From Armatimonadota bacterium (GTDB taxonomy: Bacteria; Armatimonadota; Zipacnadia; Zipacnadales; JABUFB01): DNA of 64,000 nucleotides. Numbering within the stretch: the first letter of the stretch is position 1; the number at the start of each line of letters is the position of its first letter. The stretch spans positions 248,001-312,000 of the forward strand of contig JABUFB010000009.1 in the NCBI GenBank assembly GCA_013314775.1. The letters run 5' to 3'. A model generated the notes under the pieces. That model did not search any database. It saw nothing but the letters and a program-made list of their open reading frames with translations, and was not told where the DNA came from. Of this stretch, positions 27,901 through 36,003 are shown piece by piece. The translations under genes and the position numbers were made by a program.

Positions 27901-28524
27901 TGGTGCCCGGTCCTGAGCAATATGGAACCCGAGATCTGCCGCGAACGCCAGGAACTTGGCGAGAAGATTTGGTGGTACGTCTGCACCGGCCCAAAGACGC
28001 CATACCCCGGCCTGTTCATCGACCATCCCGCCGTAGACTTGCGAGTCTGGCTGTGGATGAGCTGGAAGTGGAACGTTCAGGGCGTCCTGGTGTGGGCATC
28101 CAACTACTGGACCAGTTCCTGCGCCTACCCGAATCAGCCGCAGAACCCCTGGGAAGACCCCATGGGCTACGTGTCCGGCTACGGGCTTCCCGCGGGGCAT
28201 ATCGCGTACTGGGGCAACGGAGACGGCCGGTTCCTGTATCCACCGAATAAGGACATCAACGCGAACCGCGAGCCCTTCGTGACGGGGCCGGTCAACTCGA
28301 TCCGCTGGGAGATGCTGCGTGAGGGCATGGAGGACTTCGAGTACTTCGCGCTGCTCAAGAAGCTGACCGCTGCGCAACCGGGGACTGAGTACGAGCGACT
28401 GCTTGCAGTGCCCGAGGACGTGGTCAAGTCCCAGACCGAGTTCTCGCTGGATCCCCGGCCCATGTACCAGCACCGAGAAGCGATGGCCAGGGCGATCGAG
28501 GCACTGAGTCAGCAGGGAAAGTAG
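25000..28524 (+). CDS. secreted GH123/DUF4091-like protein with carbohydrate-binding domains
   Basis: The GTG at 25000 follows AGGACGG by nine bases and leaves a normal signal peptide ending SASAD; upstream in-frame starts lack a ribosome-binding site. Of 1174 residues, the first 150 are a CBM-like sandwich (NPSFESGADMPDHW, YFDDVSV). A similar unit recurs around residues 680-840 (FEGDKCLQIVDDS ... FDAISL), inserted before the catalytic part. The catalytic candidate resembles glycoside hydrolase family 123 or DUF4091: EFEPCQIVL in the middle, YWFDEPEPRDY near residue 922 with the Asp-Glu pair, and EGMEDFEYFALLKKL near the end. It probably cleaves an N-acetylhexosamine polymer outside the cell. 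Monocistronic with a strong hairpin behind. Confidence 0.78.
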   Translation: MASPKHMASLPIHLCTVLTLALALSASADLIRNPSFESGADMPDHWRLSAPDGRWEKGGNSGERSVSVTRDGERETNAWFQDDIPVEPFTTYRFAFHARAGAGSGGGCIVSGPDFANRDLNVSDRWTRQSHVFTTRPGQKRMSVRLGQWMKTGTVYFDDVSVQPVTPVYRNTGGVVLGEGEKISAGSYSFRAPLSGEGSNHSRPLESFSAGFNSNRWVFSPGTHVTYRHALPGARFTSGRLRVTVNYYSAGDCIVEASADGEQYVQLARIGAVETGEYGLPANLFPAAALWIRLRSPGQEEAREDSNPGSFQVNDYAFTANLDHDMPDAIGSTRYLDVPVTDPRLAVTVDDLGALLPGGENRARVRLANRTGEPMTCSVRVTVADGSTTPDVPGRETAAQVTVPGNGEASAEVDYLVAGAGEGDLQLTVAAGGETLFTAATRFTVPSLYASDYGAPVTSLPDCDLWWCEGTYKVSRERPAVVAMQGQLSPVSLSAARNEFEPCQIVLSPKRNISGLRARAQDLIGPGEARISAGNVEICSVWYHYVEHPTDAAGCQGWWPDALPPLEEPIDLTAGQNQPLWLTVKVPADARAGLYRGAIELVAEGFQATVPLELRVWDFALPEEPSLTSAFGLSPGTIWQYQNITDEATRDHVWDLYMQNFRDHRIAPYSFWRSPIKVEYTGFDWTGGQVVAGDAFEGDKCLQIVDDSESASIAATAARRVNVDPDALYTLSFAARTTDPGQRYLVTLQSYNASGNWISGHNLDLAFTGAGTWKREQITFRPADRSPQARSLLLVLRPAPWTEDGKHIGTAWFDAISLTREGSEENLVAGGGFEEGPGAVRPEVDFTAWDVEARKYLDEYHFTAFSLPLAGLGGGTFHERHYGKIGPYDQGTPEYRRIFRDYCMQIQNHLQENGWLDKAYVYWFDEPEPRDYEFVREGMQEIKLAGPLIQRMLTEEPTPALFGAVDIWCPVLSNMEPEICRERQELGEKIWWYVCTGPKTPYPGLFIDHPAVDLRVWLWMSWKWNVQGVLVWASNYWTSSCAYPNQPQNPWEDPMGYVSGYGLPAGHIAYWGNGDGRFLYPPNKDINANREPFVTGPVNSIRWEMLREGMEDFEYFALLKKLTAAQPGTEYERLLAVPEDVVKSQTEFSLDPRPMYQHREAMARAIEALSQQGK

Positions 28525-28550
28525 ACGGCGCAACCGTTCCCTCCGAACAC

Positions 28551-28585
28551 AGCGCGGGCGAGGCATTCATTGCCTCGCCCGCGCT
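28551..28585. terminator. strong hairpin between convergent genes
   Basis: AGCGCGGGCGAGGC at 28551-28564 pairs with GCCTCGCCCGCGCT at 28572-28585, a perfect 14-bp stem with loop ATTCATT. It lies between the convergent GH123-like and TadG-like genes and may stop both transcripts; no U tract. Confidence 0.7.
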
Positions 28586-28609
28586 GCTCTCCAGGCGGAT
28601 GCCGCCGCT

Positions 28610-29626
28610 TTAGTACAATAGGTGTGTCGGCTTGATGCCCTTGACCGTGCCGCCGGGTTTCGTGAAATCGATGAAGCGTCCGTAGACGACCTTGTCGCTC
28701 CCTTGCTTCCTGCAGTCCTCCAGCCACCAGGCCCCGAAACGTGTGATAGTGAAGTAGGCGTTGTTCCCACTCGACCCTTCGTAGACGCAGAATGGGACGA
28801 TCATGATGCGCGGATTGTCGTGGTGGAAGTTCTCGAAGGTGTCATTCCGCCAGCGCGGCCATTGGGCGCGTCTCAGACGGGAGTCCCAGTCGGTCTCCAG
28901 ATCGGCCATCCACTGGCCCGTTCGCTGCCCCGGGCGGTTATAGACGATGTCCCCTTCGCGTACTCGGCAGAGTTCTTCGATCTCGGGCTCGACCGTGCCC
29001 TTGAGGGCCTCGTCCCAGTCTACCCCACTGGGGGTGTCCAGCCAGCCGAAGATGCCGTACGAGCGGGACTGGGTGGTGGGGTCATCGCAGAAGTGCATAT
29101 CCATGCCCAGGCCGTACTCGACATAGGTGCCTTCCGAGACCCACATCGGGCTGATGCAGGTGCCCAGGTCCAGATGGGCCGCCGCCGCGGTGCGGGAGAC
29201 GCGCACTCCTCGCATTCCGATCACAGGCAGGAAGATGTAGTCCACCCACTTGGTGGCGGTGACGGTGAAGCTCCCTTTGCTGGGCGCCGGACCGAAATCG
29301 GGAATCTCCTCGCCCTCGGCATAGACCCCGGTGGTGACCTGGAAAACTTGAGCCTGGTCGGCGGGGATGTTGGCGCGGGCCGTCTCCAGCGCCGTGGTCA
29401 CGGCAAGGTCCGTGTTCGGCAGGTCCTGCGCCCCTCCCAGACAGCCGGCATCCGCAATCTGCTGGCACTGCTGGGCGGAAAGCACCACCTGTCCGACGTC
29501 CAAAGCCATGCCCATGAACGCCAGGAGCACGACCAGCGCAAACAGCGTGGTTGCGACTGTAGCGCCTCTTCTTGCATTGCGGCCTGAGTTGAGCCCGACG
29601 TGGCCTCCCGTGCGAAGTGATCGCAT
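28610..29626 (-). CDS. TadG-like pilus/surface protein 1
   Basis: The start at 29626 (MRSLRTGGHVGLN) follows AGGGGGG; a GTG at 29647 is upstream. Residues 15-50 hold the Tad N-terminal basic-hydrophobic motif (RRGATVATTLFALVVLLAF), a single transmembrane helix that leaves the bulk outside. The 338-residue body has no enzyme motif and shows two to three cysteines near residues 170-230 that could form a disulfide. It ends THLLY, a tail shared with TadG-like protein 2. Tad/Flp loci make adhesive pili; TadG-like proteins with von Willebrand domains are minor pilus or tip components, though this one lacks the vWA. It is the last gene of the tad operon. Confidence 0.75.
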   Translation of the reverse strand: MRSLRTGGHVGLNSGRNARRGATVATTLFALVVLLAFMGMALDVGQVVLSAQQCQQIADAGCLGGAQDLPNTDLAVTTALETARANIPADQAQVFQVTTGVYAEGEEIPDFGPAPSKGSFTVTATKWVDYIFLPVIGMRGVRVSRTAAAAHLDLGTCISPMWVSEGTYVEYGLGMDMHFCDDPTTQSRSYGIFGWLDTPSGVDWDEALKGTVEPEIEELCRVREGDIVYNRPGQRTGQWMADLETDWDSRLRRAQWPRWRNDTFENFHHDNPRIMIVPFCVYEGSSGNNAYFTITRFGAWWLEDCRKQGSDKVVYGRFIDFTKPGGTVKGIKPTHLLY

Positions 29627-29793
29627 GGAACAGCCCCCCTGAAGCACAGTCTCCCGCTACCCGCTGCGTGCAAGCAGATGAGCGGGTCAACTCAGTTCGA
29701 CGCTATAGTGCGCCTGGCCTGAGCTGCCGGTACTGCCCCCCAGGTTGTCTGCTCTGGACGCTGGTCGCCTCCTGGCGTCCGACTGCGCGGAGT

Positions 29794-31308
29794 CTAGTAC
29801 ATCAGGTGTGACTGGCCGACCTCAACCTGCCCCACGCCCACCATCAGTGTTTTCAGCTTCGCGGCGTCGTAGGTGTAGAACGCATACCCGCCATTGCGGC
29901 ACAGTGACGCGTTGTACTCGGAGTCTGCCCCCATGTCGCCCGAAGCTGTTCCCTGATCGAGAGTCACCGTGTGGATCCGGATCCCCTTTGCCGCGAGCTT
30001 GTCCGCGATGTATGTCCCCAGGGCCTTGATCGAGCTGTCGCCGGCGCTGCCCCCACCCCACCAGGGCATGCCGTCACTTACCAGAACGACAACGTGCTCG
30101 GCATCGCTATTTGCGAAGTCATAGTCCAGCAGCTCGTCGATCCACGCCTTCAACTGGTTTTTTTGGGTCGTCGTGCCGTTTTTCCAGTACCAGCCGATGT
30201 CCTTATGCACCCAGAGAGTGGTACTGCGACGACCGTACTTCTTGCCATTGAACCACTTCACCTGTGTATACTTGCTGGCATTGACACTCCGGTAAGGCTC
30301 CCACTGATTGTACGTGCCCTTGCTGTAGCAGTTGGTGCTGCTGGCCGTCTCCCACCACTTGTCGGCATAGAAGTGATCAATGAACTCCTGCCATCGCGCC
30401 TGAGCGTCGGATGCTTCCGCGAAGCCAAGCCCCGCCCGAAGGAGCCCCGTGTACATGTTCGTCCAGGAGTTGTGCTGTGGTGCTTGGTTGTACGGGACAG
30501 TAGGCATCCCGGCCACGTAATCGCTGAGCGGGTCGCTATACTCATCGGGCCCGGTGGAGTACTTCGCCGTCTCGTACTCGTCGGTTGGATGAATATCATG
30601 GAATAGGTTCGTGTCCATCCGTGAGCGGTCATCCATGAACTCATGAATGGCGTGCTGACCAAATCCGCAGATACCCACCCGGTCTCCGTCCGCGAAACAC
30701 TCGCGCATGAACTTGATGAACTCCACATTCCCGGTTCGCGCGTACGGGAACTCGTCCTCAAACGACCCCGACTGGTCCTGCGCCAGCATGACCTCGACAG
30801 GCGGTCTCGGACTGCGTGAGACCGTGAGGGTTGCTATGGCGCGGGCGGTGAGATTGACGGTCTCAATGCCGAGTACCTTGGCAAAGTACAAATGTATCGG
30901 ACCATCTGCCGCATCTTCAGTTCGACGTCCAATCACCTGAACCGCCACGGTCCCGTCGGGGACGGAGATCACGCCTTCGCTTACCTCGAACGGGTGTATG
31001 ACATGGTTTTCATAATCCCAAGCGCCCACGACAATGTCATTGTCCGGGTCGAGGGTCAAGTTGCCGTCCCAGACCCGGTTCGCCTGTGCCGTGGCAACGG
31101 CGGCGTCAACGGCCGCCACGGGATCCAGGCTCATCTGCAGTGCGCTCACAGCCGCTAGCGCAGCAGCGTCCACTGCGTTCTGCAGCTGCTGCTTGGCCAA
31201 GGCCGCCACACCGTAGTCGATGCACAGGGCCGCCATCCCCAACAGTACGGCCAGTGAGAAGAGTACTGTGGCGATGACCGCCCCGCGCCCTTTTCGGACC
31301 CTATGCAT
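29794..31308 (-). CDS. TadG-like protein 2 with von Willebrand A domain
   Basis: The 504-residue protein starts at ATG 31308, with TGGGGGGC 7-13 bases upstream rather than a standard site. Residues 8-35 are the Tad N-terminal helix (RGAVIATVLFSLAVLL). The von Willebrand A domain spans about 170-470, with the metal-binding MIDAS DQSGS in LAQDQSGSFEDEF near residue 177 and DAEHVVVLVSDGMPWWGGG near 400. The tail ends SHLMY, like its neighbour's THLLY. In Tad loci vWA proteins are pilus-tip adhesins. It lies between tadE and TadG-like 1 with gaps of 433 and 167 bases, so it is cotranscribed with both if the hairpin in front does not terminate. Confidence 0.8.
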   Translation of the reverse strand: MHRVRKGRGAVIATVLFSLAVLLGMAALCIDYGVAALAKQQLQNAVDAAALAAVSALQMSLDPVAAVDAAVATAQANRVWDGNLTLDPDNDIVVGAWDYENHVIHPFEVSEGVISVPDGTVAVQVIGRRTEDAADGPIHLYFAKVLGIETVNLTARAIATLTVSRSPRPPVEVMLAQDQSGSFEDEFPYARTGNVEFIKFMRECFADGDRVGICGFGQHAIHEFMDDRSRMDTNLFHDIHPTDEYETAKYSTGPDEYSDPLSDYVAGMPTVPYNQAPQHNSWTNMYTGLLRAGLGFAEASDAQARWQEFIDHFYADKWWETASSTNCYSKGTYNQWEPYRSVNASKYTQVKWFNGKKYGRRSTTLWVHKDIGWYWKNGTTTQKNQLKAWIDELLDYDFANSDAEHVVVLVSDGMPWWGGGSAGDSSIKALGTYIADKLAAKGIRIHTVTLDQGTASGDMGADSEYNASLCRNGGYAFYTYDAAKLKTLMVGVGQVEVGQSHLMY

Positions 31309-31542
31309 ACTGGTTGCCCCCCAGCATGGTCCGTGAGATTATTCGCCCGCGTGCAATCACGCAGGTGGCGGACGGTCGTCCTGCCCGGGTTTCAGTTCTC
31401 GCCCCGGATATCAAGGTGCGCCTTTGGACTGCGACCTGCCAGTCTCCGAAGACAGACAGGAGCTACCAAGGGCCGGTCGACACTTGTAAATCTACCTCCT
31501 GCACACCTCTCCTTCCCCGACTGAAGGTATAGCCCCGCATAA

Positions 31543-31660
31543 CGGGCCCGGCTCCCTCAACCCCCAATGCAAAATGCCCCGGCGCCACTCCACGAGTCTC
31601 CGTCCTGGCAGACTGGTGGGGTGGCGCCGGGTCTCTGAGGGAGCCCCTACTTAGGGCCCG
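31543..31660 (-). other. nested perfect inverted repeats between tadE and tadG, candidate structured RNA
   Basis: On the minus (transcribed) strand this 118-bp stretch can fold into four concentric stems: CGGGCCC 31654-31660 with 31543-31549, GGCTCCCTCA 31636-31645 with 31550-31559, CGGCGCCAC 31621-31629 with 31580-31588, and AGTCT 31610-31614 with 31595-31599. All stems are perfect. It lies in the 433-bp gap (31309-31741) that holds no gene I can support. Candidates are an unclassified leader RNA, an attenuator or a mobile palindrome. No known riboswitch core was recognised. Confidence 0.55.
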
Positions 31661-31741
31661 GGACAGCAAACCGTTTGATTGCCCCCGCTCCGATCAGCGA
31701 CATCGACCGCGCTGCCCCCCAGCGCTTGGCCATTTCACGCG

Positions 31742-32221
31742 CTATTCGCGGCGCATCACCGCACTTGCGCGGAGTGTCTTGGTGTGGGCAGTGGTGTCGT
31801 CGGCGAACCTGCCGAACAAGCCTCCGAGCATGAGGTGATGGTCGTATGAAGCTCTCACGCGAATCTGTGCGCCCAAGGGTGCGGTGTTGCGGACGCCGTC
31901 ATCCGTCAGGGTCTGCCATTGGGACCAATATCCACCTGAATACGTTCGAAACTCCAGGACAACGGTCATTGCATCCGGGTCCAAGCGACCCAGGCTACCC
32001 TCCATCCGGTCGAGAACCTCTGTTACGGTGGAACCGGTGCATGCCACACGCGCGCCCTCACGCGTGACATTGTTGAGCTGCATCAGACTGCTGAAGATCA
32101 TGCCGAACTCAATGATTCCGAACAGCGCAATTATCAGGAACGGCGTAACCATCGCCATTTCGACGGATGCCGTTCCCCCGCGCATCCCGCGGCCCCGCGT
32201 TCGAGCTCGATTGACGGGCAT
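31742..32221 (-). CDS. tadE: TadE-like pilus assembly protein
   Basis: I choose ATG 32221 because GAGGTG lies six bases upstream; a 22-residue longer start at 32287 is worse. Of 159 residues the motif RGGTASVEMAMVTPFL (residues 12-30) is the classic TadE signature, followed by one transmembrane helix (IIALFGIIEFGMIF) and NVTREGAR. The exposed 100-residue C-terminal part is beta-rich. TadE pseudopilins are processed by a prepilin peptidase and sit at the base or tip of Flp pili. The promoter at 32269-32298 would give a leader of about 40 bases. It heads the operon tadE-TadG2-TadG1. Confidence 0.85.
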   Translation of the reverse strand: MPVNRARTRGRGMRGGTASVEMAMVTPFLIIALFGIIEFGMIFSSLMQLNNVTREGARVACTGSTVTEVLDRMEGSLGRLDPDAMTVVLEFRTYSGGYWSQWQTLTDDGVRNTAPLGAQIRVRASYDHHLMLGGLFGRFADDTTAHTKTLRASAVMRRE

Positions 32222-32268
32222 GTCCTTCACCTCGGCTCTCGCTCCCCGCCTCATCATCCATCGAACCC

Positions 32269-32298
32269 AGTATACCCCGAAACTCAACGTTTAGTCAA
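32269..32298 (-). promoter_or_regulatory. sigma-70-like promoter of the tad operon
   Basis: On the minus strand TTGACT (32298-32293) and TATACT (32274-32269) are spaced by 18 bp, with a start predicted near 32262, about 40 bases before tadE. Upstream to the transaldolase terminator at 32553 the gap has no supported gene. Confidence 0.7.
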
Positions 32299-32552
32299 GA
32301 CATTATCAAGAGAAACGCTGGAATACCGCATTTTTTCCTCGAAGCTCCCTCGCCGTAGGCCCTCCAACCACACTATCGGGGACGAGCGACGCATCTACAG
32401 CGTTCGCATGTCACAGTCACGCAACATTCGCAGGGGCTCCGGACGGCCGACCCGGGCATTTGTTCCGTGCCTCCGTGGAGCAAAGGTCTTCCCCTGCGTC
32501 CGCCGCCGTTTCTCCGGCTGGACCCGCAGCTTGTACCCTGGCAGGAATCACG

Positions 32553-32586
32553 AAAGAGCCCGCCGGAAATGCGCGGCGGGCTCTTT
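32553..32586 (-). terminator. hairpin terminator of the transaldolase-like gene
   Basis: AAAGAGCCCGCCG at 32553-32565 pairs with CGGCGGGCTCTTT at 32574-32586, a 13-bp perfect stem ending in UUU in both directions. It is 27 bases after the stop of the minus-strand gene. Confidence 0.75.
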
Positions 32587-32612
32587 GTCGTCGGGAGGCT
32601 GTTCTCGTCCGG

Positions 32613-34043
32613 TTACTTGCCGGAGACCCAGGCGAGGAACTCGTCGTAGCTGTCGTTGAACTGGGCCAAGGTCTTGACCACGGGCAGATAGGTGTCGAAC
32701 TCATCGACCTTCATGCCGTCCGGCTCGTAGGCCTTGCGGAACAGCTCGGACTTGTAGAGCTTGTCCAGCGTGCCCGGGGGGAGGGGGGTCCACATGCCGT
32801 TGGGGTCGATTTCCCGGGGTTCGGCGTCGAACTCTTCCTGGCGGTTGGGGAATACGGTGAGCCACAGCGGCACTTCCGGCTCACTGTGCACCGAGCGCAG
32901 GATATTCCAGGGGCCACGGCCGGAAGCGGGCAACGGCCGGGACTTGGTGAACCCGAGACCGCCGCGCTGCGGAGCGAAACTAAGCAGCCGGTACTCGCGC
33001 TGCCGGATGGCGGTGGTGCACCAGGTCTTGACCTCCTCCCAGTCGGGGATGAACTCCTTGAGTTCATCGCCCACAGGGTCGTCCAGGCGGCCGTCCATCT
33101 GGGTCCGGTAGCTGACCTTGCAGGTGCTGTTCTTCTCGATGGCGCCGGCGAACGCGATCTGCTGGGGCAGAGAGAAGTTGACGGTAACGTTCACGCCCAT
33201 GCCGCAGCGGGTAGCCTCGGCGGCGACATCGATCCCGGCCTTGGTTCCAGGGACCTTGAACACGCAGTTCGGGACGCCCTGAAGCTCGCGCTCAAGCTGG
33301 CCCCAAACCCACTTGGCTTCCTTGATCATCTGGTCGGCATCGGTGGCGTTCTTCGGGCTGAGCTGCAGGCTGACGTATCCCATCTCGCCGTCGGTGAGCT
33401 CCCAGATCGGGCGCAGCAGCCGGGCGTTATGCACGACGACCTGGATGGTCAGCGCGTAGGCCAGGTCTACCGGGCCGTAATTGGGGTGCGCCTCGAGCAG
33501 CCTGTCGCGAACTGGGGTCCAGTACTCCGGCTCTTCCTCACGAGCGACATTGACGAGAACTGGGTTGGTGGTGACCATCGCCGCACCGCGTCGCATTGCA
33601 TCGCGCAGGTGGGAGGCGTAATCATTGCCCCAGTAGGTGTTGACCGGCCCGAAAAGGCTCATCCGTGTGAGCTTCAGCAGATTGCTGGACTTGATAGCGG
33701 CGATTTCGGCTTCTGCAGCGTCTGCGAGATCAGCCCGACCCCAGTCCCGGAGCATTCCGATGCACTGCTTGCTCTCGCCCTCGAGTACTGCCTCGTTGGT
33801 GGTGCAGCAGGCCGCGGAGTGCTCGTGCTGGACATTGCACTTCAGGGCCCAGTCGGCAAGGCCGGACTGCAGGTCGATCGCCAGTTCCTTGATGCCCTCG
33901 GCGATTTCGGCCTGTCGCTCGTCACTGGCGCCGGGGAACTCTTTCTTCAGCTCAGCCTGCCACGCGTTCAAATCGGTGGAGAGCCGGTCACACGGGGTGC
34001 GGAACATGAAGTTCTGCAAGATATTCAGGGTGTCTTCCGTCAT
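32613..34043 (-). CDS. transaldolase-like protein
   Basis: Start ATG 34043 has AGGAG ten bases upstream; a longer frame to 34172 covers the promoter. The 476-residue protein has transaldolase TIM-barrel motifs: MVTTNPVLV (compare ATTNPSL), VSLQLSPKNATDADQM, and FKVPGTKAGIDVAAEATRCG with the candidate Schiff-base Lys in the FKVPGT strand, followed by VNVTVNFSLPQQIAF. An extra N-terminal region of about 130 residues (many cysteines and acidic helices) and a 100-residue C-terminal extension make it about 1.5 times the usual transaldolase length. It probably exchanges dihydroxyacetone or related units in sugar phosphates, or has diverged. It stands alone between the pyrimidine genes and the tad operon. 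Confidence 0.75.
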   Translation of the reverse strand: MTEDTLNILQNFMFRTPCDRLSTDLNAWQAELKKEFPGASDERQAEIAEGIKELAIDLQSGLADWALKCNVQHEHSAACCTTNEAVLEGESKQCIGMLRDWGRADLADAAEAEIAAIKSSNLLKLTRMSLFGPVNTYWGNDYASHLRDAMRRGAAMVTTNPVLVNVAREEEPEYWTPVRDRLLEAHPNYGPVDLAYALTIQVVVHNARLLRPIWELTDGEMGYVSLQLSPKNATDADQMIKEAKWVWGQLERELQGVPNCVFKVPGTKAGIDVAAEATRCGMGVNVTVNFSLPQQIAFAGAIEKNSTCKVSYRTQMDGRLDDPVGDELKEFIPDWEEVKTWCTTAIRQREYRLLSFAPQRGGLGFTKSRPLPASGRGPWNILRSVHSEPEVPLWLTVFPNRQEEFDAEPREIDPNGMWTPLPPGTLDKLYKSELFRKAYEPDGMKVDEFDTYLPVVKTLAQFNDSYDEFLAWVSGK

Positions 34044-34117
34044 CTGTACTCGCTCCTCACAGGGCGACGGCTGCCGACCTGGTATTTGATCGCGGCCCGG
34101 GGGCCACGAGAAACGCC

Positions 34118-34145
34118 AGTATATCACAAGAAAACTCAGGCGCAA
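34118..34145 (-). promoter_or_regulatory. candidate promoter of the transaldolase-like gene
   Basis: TTGCGC (34145-34140) and TATACT (34123-34118) on the minus strand with a 16-bp spacer. The start would lie near 34111, about 68 bases before the ATG. The -10 is good, the -35 moderate. Confidence 0.5.
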
Positions 34146-34220
34146 ACGCCGGGGAGACAGCGACCGGATCACGCGCAGACGCGTACGAAGCCGGAACGCA
34201 CCGGGAACTGGACTGGGGAT

Positions 34221-35138
34221 TCAGCCTGTCTGCACCGCACCAACTAGCTCTGCGATTCGACTTACGCCGTGAGTCCCGCAGAAATCCCGCAAGCCGTGGA
34301 CCACCTTGAGCGCGGCCCGTGGATCCACGAAGTTCGCCGTGCCAACCGCCACCGCACTCGCTCCGGCAAGGATGAACTCAACCGCGTCCCTGGCGGTCAT
34401 TATCCCGCCCGAGCCGATGATCGGCACATCCAACTCTCGTGCAAGCTGCCAGACCATGCGCACAGCGACCGGGCGAATGGCTGGTCCGGATAGGCCACCG
34501 GTGACGTTTGCCAGCACCGGGCGGCGACGCTCGACATCGATCGCCATGCCCAGCAGTGTGTTGATCGCCGACAGCGCGTCGGCGCCTGCCTCGACCGCCG
34601 CTTCTCCCATGACCAGGATGTCGGTGACGTTGGGCGAGAGTTTGACAACGAGCGGGTGAGTGGTTTGGCCACGGACGGCCTGCACAAGATCGCGGATCAG
34701 GACCGGATCGACCCCGAACTGCATCCCACCGTGCTGAACATTGGGGCAGCTTATGTTGACCTCGATGGCTGCGATCGACGGCACCGGATCCAGCCGCCGG
34801 GCAAGCTCCGCGTACTCATCAACGGTACGGCCGGAGATATTGACGATGACCGCCGTGTCGAAACGGGACAGGCTGGGGAGCTTGTCGGTGATGACCGCAT
34901 CGATGCCCGGGTTCTGCAGGCCGATGGCATTGAGCATCCCGGCCGGGGTTTCAGCGATGCGCGTCGGGGGATTCCCCTCCCGCGGCTCGAGAGTGGTTCC
35001 TTTGAGGATGATTCCCCCGAGTGCCGACAGGTCATAGAACTCGGCATACTCTTCACCGTATCCGAAAGTGCCGGAGGCAGTGAGGATCGGGTTCTTGAGC
35101 TGGATCTTGCCCACGGTGGTAGTCAGGTCGGGAGTCAT
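34221..35138 (-). CDS. pyrD: dihydroorotate dehydrogenase B, catalytic subunit
   Basis: The start at 35138 (MTPDLTTTVG) overlaps the pyrK stop as TGATG, so the two are coupled. The 305-residue FMN enzyme has the class 1B features: NPILTASGTFGYG, a Cys in VNISCPNV as catalytic base (class 1B uses Cys rather than Ser), AINTLLGM, and GSGGIMTARDAVEF as FMN phosphate binding. It oxidises dihydroorotate to orotate, passing electrons through PyrK to NAD. The order pyrK-pyrD is that expected of the two-subunit 1B complex. It is the last gene of the pyrimidine-arginine block before a 177-bp gap. Confidence 0.95.
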   Translation of the reverse strand: MTPDLTTTVGKIQLKNPILTASGTFGYGEEYAEFYDLSALGGIILKGTTLEPREGNPPTRIAETPAGMLNAIGLQNPGIDAVITDKLPSLSRFDTAVIVNISGRTVDEYAELARRLDPVPSIAAIEVNISCPNVQHGGMQFGVDPVLIRDLVQAVRGQTTHPLVVKLSPNVTDILVMGEAAVEAGADALSAINTLLGMAIDVERRRPVLANVTGGLSGPAIRPVAVRMVWQLARELDVPIIGSGGIMTARDAVEFILAGASAVAVGTANFVDPRAALKVVHGLRDFCGTHGVSRIAELVGAVQTG

Positions 35139-35932
35139 CACTCGCTCAGCTCCTCCCAGGCAACCTCGCTGGCGCTGAAGACGGGCCCGTCCTTGCACAC
35201 CCTGCGGTGTTTGGGTTGCAGCCGGGTCGGGATCACACAGCCCAGACACGCACCCACCCCGCAGCCCATGAACTGTTCAAGCGACGCCCAGCAGGGAACG
35301 CTCTGTTCTGCGCAGAGCTCCGCCACGCGCGCCATCATAGGCCGTGGCCCGCAGGTATAGACGATGTCGACACCGCGCTGCAGCTGCTCGGAGACGAGTT
35401 CCGTAACCAGCCCGCGCGCCCCCGCAGTGCCGTCTTCTGTGGCTGCCTGGAACGCCTCGCAGCGACCGGCGAAGTCCTGCCAGCACACCAACATGTCCTC
35501 AGTTGCCGCGCCCAGGAGCCCACGCACATAGTGCTGCTGTTCGGCAAGCTGCAGCGTGTCGGCCAGGAAGATTAGCGGCGCGACGCCCACTCCGCCCGCT
35601 ACCAATAGAACCCTGCTATCTTCCTCCGGCACCGGGAAACCGTGACCGAGAGGACCAATGATGTCTAGCGCGCTTCCTGGCGCGAGGTTGGACAGGATCG
35701 CGGTGCCCCTGCCAACCGCGCGCACGAGAATCTCGATGCGCCCCCGGTAGTTGTCGCGCAGCATGATGCTGATCGGCCTGCGCAGGAGCGGGTCGTCGGT
35801 ACCAGACACGCGCACGTGAACGAACTGGCCCGGAGTCGCAGCGTGCGCGATCGCCGGGCAGTCAAGCTCAAGGGTGATATGATGCGGCGCAACTTCCTCG
35901 CGGCGCGTGATTCTCGCGGCCAGGGACTCCAT
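35138..35932 (-). CDS. pyrK: dihydroorotate dehydrogenase electron-transfer subunit
   Basis: With the start at 35932 (MESLAAR, preceded by GGGGGAT) it has 264 residues, the family length; a GTG at 35995 is an alternative. An FAD-binding oxidoreductase domain (LLRRPISI for FAD, GGVGVAPLIFLADTL for NAD) leads to a 2Fe-2S motif at the end: CGVGACLGC and VCKDGPVF. It carries electrons from PyrD to NAD+. The stop overlaps the pyrD start by one base. It follows argH by about 70 bases, linking pyrimidine and arginine genes in one minus-strand run. Confidence 0.93.
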   Translation of the reverse strand: MESLAARITRREEVAPHHITLELDCPAIAHAATPGQFVHVRVSGTDDPLLRRPISIMLRDNYRGRIEILVRAVGRGTAILSNLAPGSALDIIGPLGHGFPVPEEDSRVLLVAGGVGVAPLIFLADTLQLAEQQHYVRGLLGAATEDMLVCWQDFAGRCEAFQAATEDGTAGARGLVTELVSEQLQRGVDIVYTCGPRPMMARVAELCAEQSVPCWASLEQFMGCGVGACLGCVIPTRLQPKHRRVCKDGPVFSASEVAWEELSE

Positions 35933-36003
35933 CGCGGGATCCCCCACGGGGTCGGCCCATCGTCGGCCGGTGATGCGAACAGGTGTGCAGTTCACGCGAG
36001 CTT

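Noticed and set aside
32460-34247. 595-codon plus-strand frame opposite the transaldolase-like gene
   Set aside because: Antisense shadow; the minus-strand product has clear TIM-barrel motifs, a promoter and a terminator.
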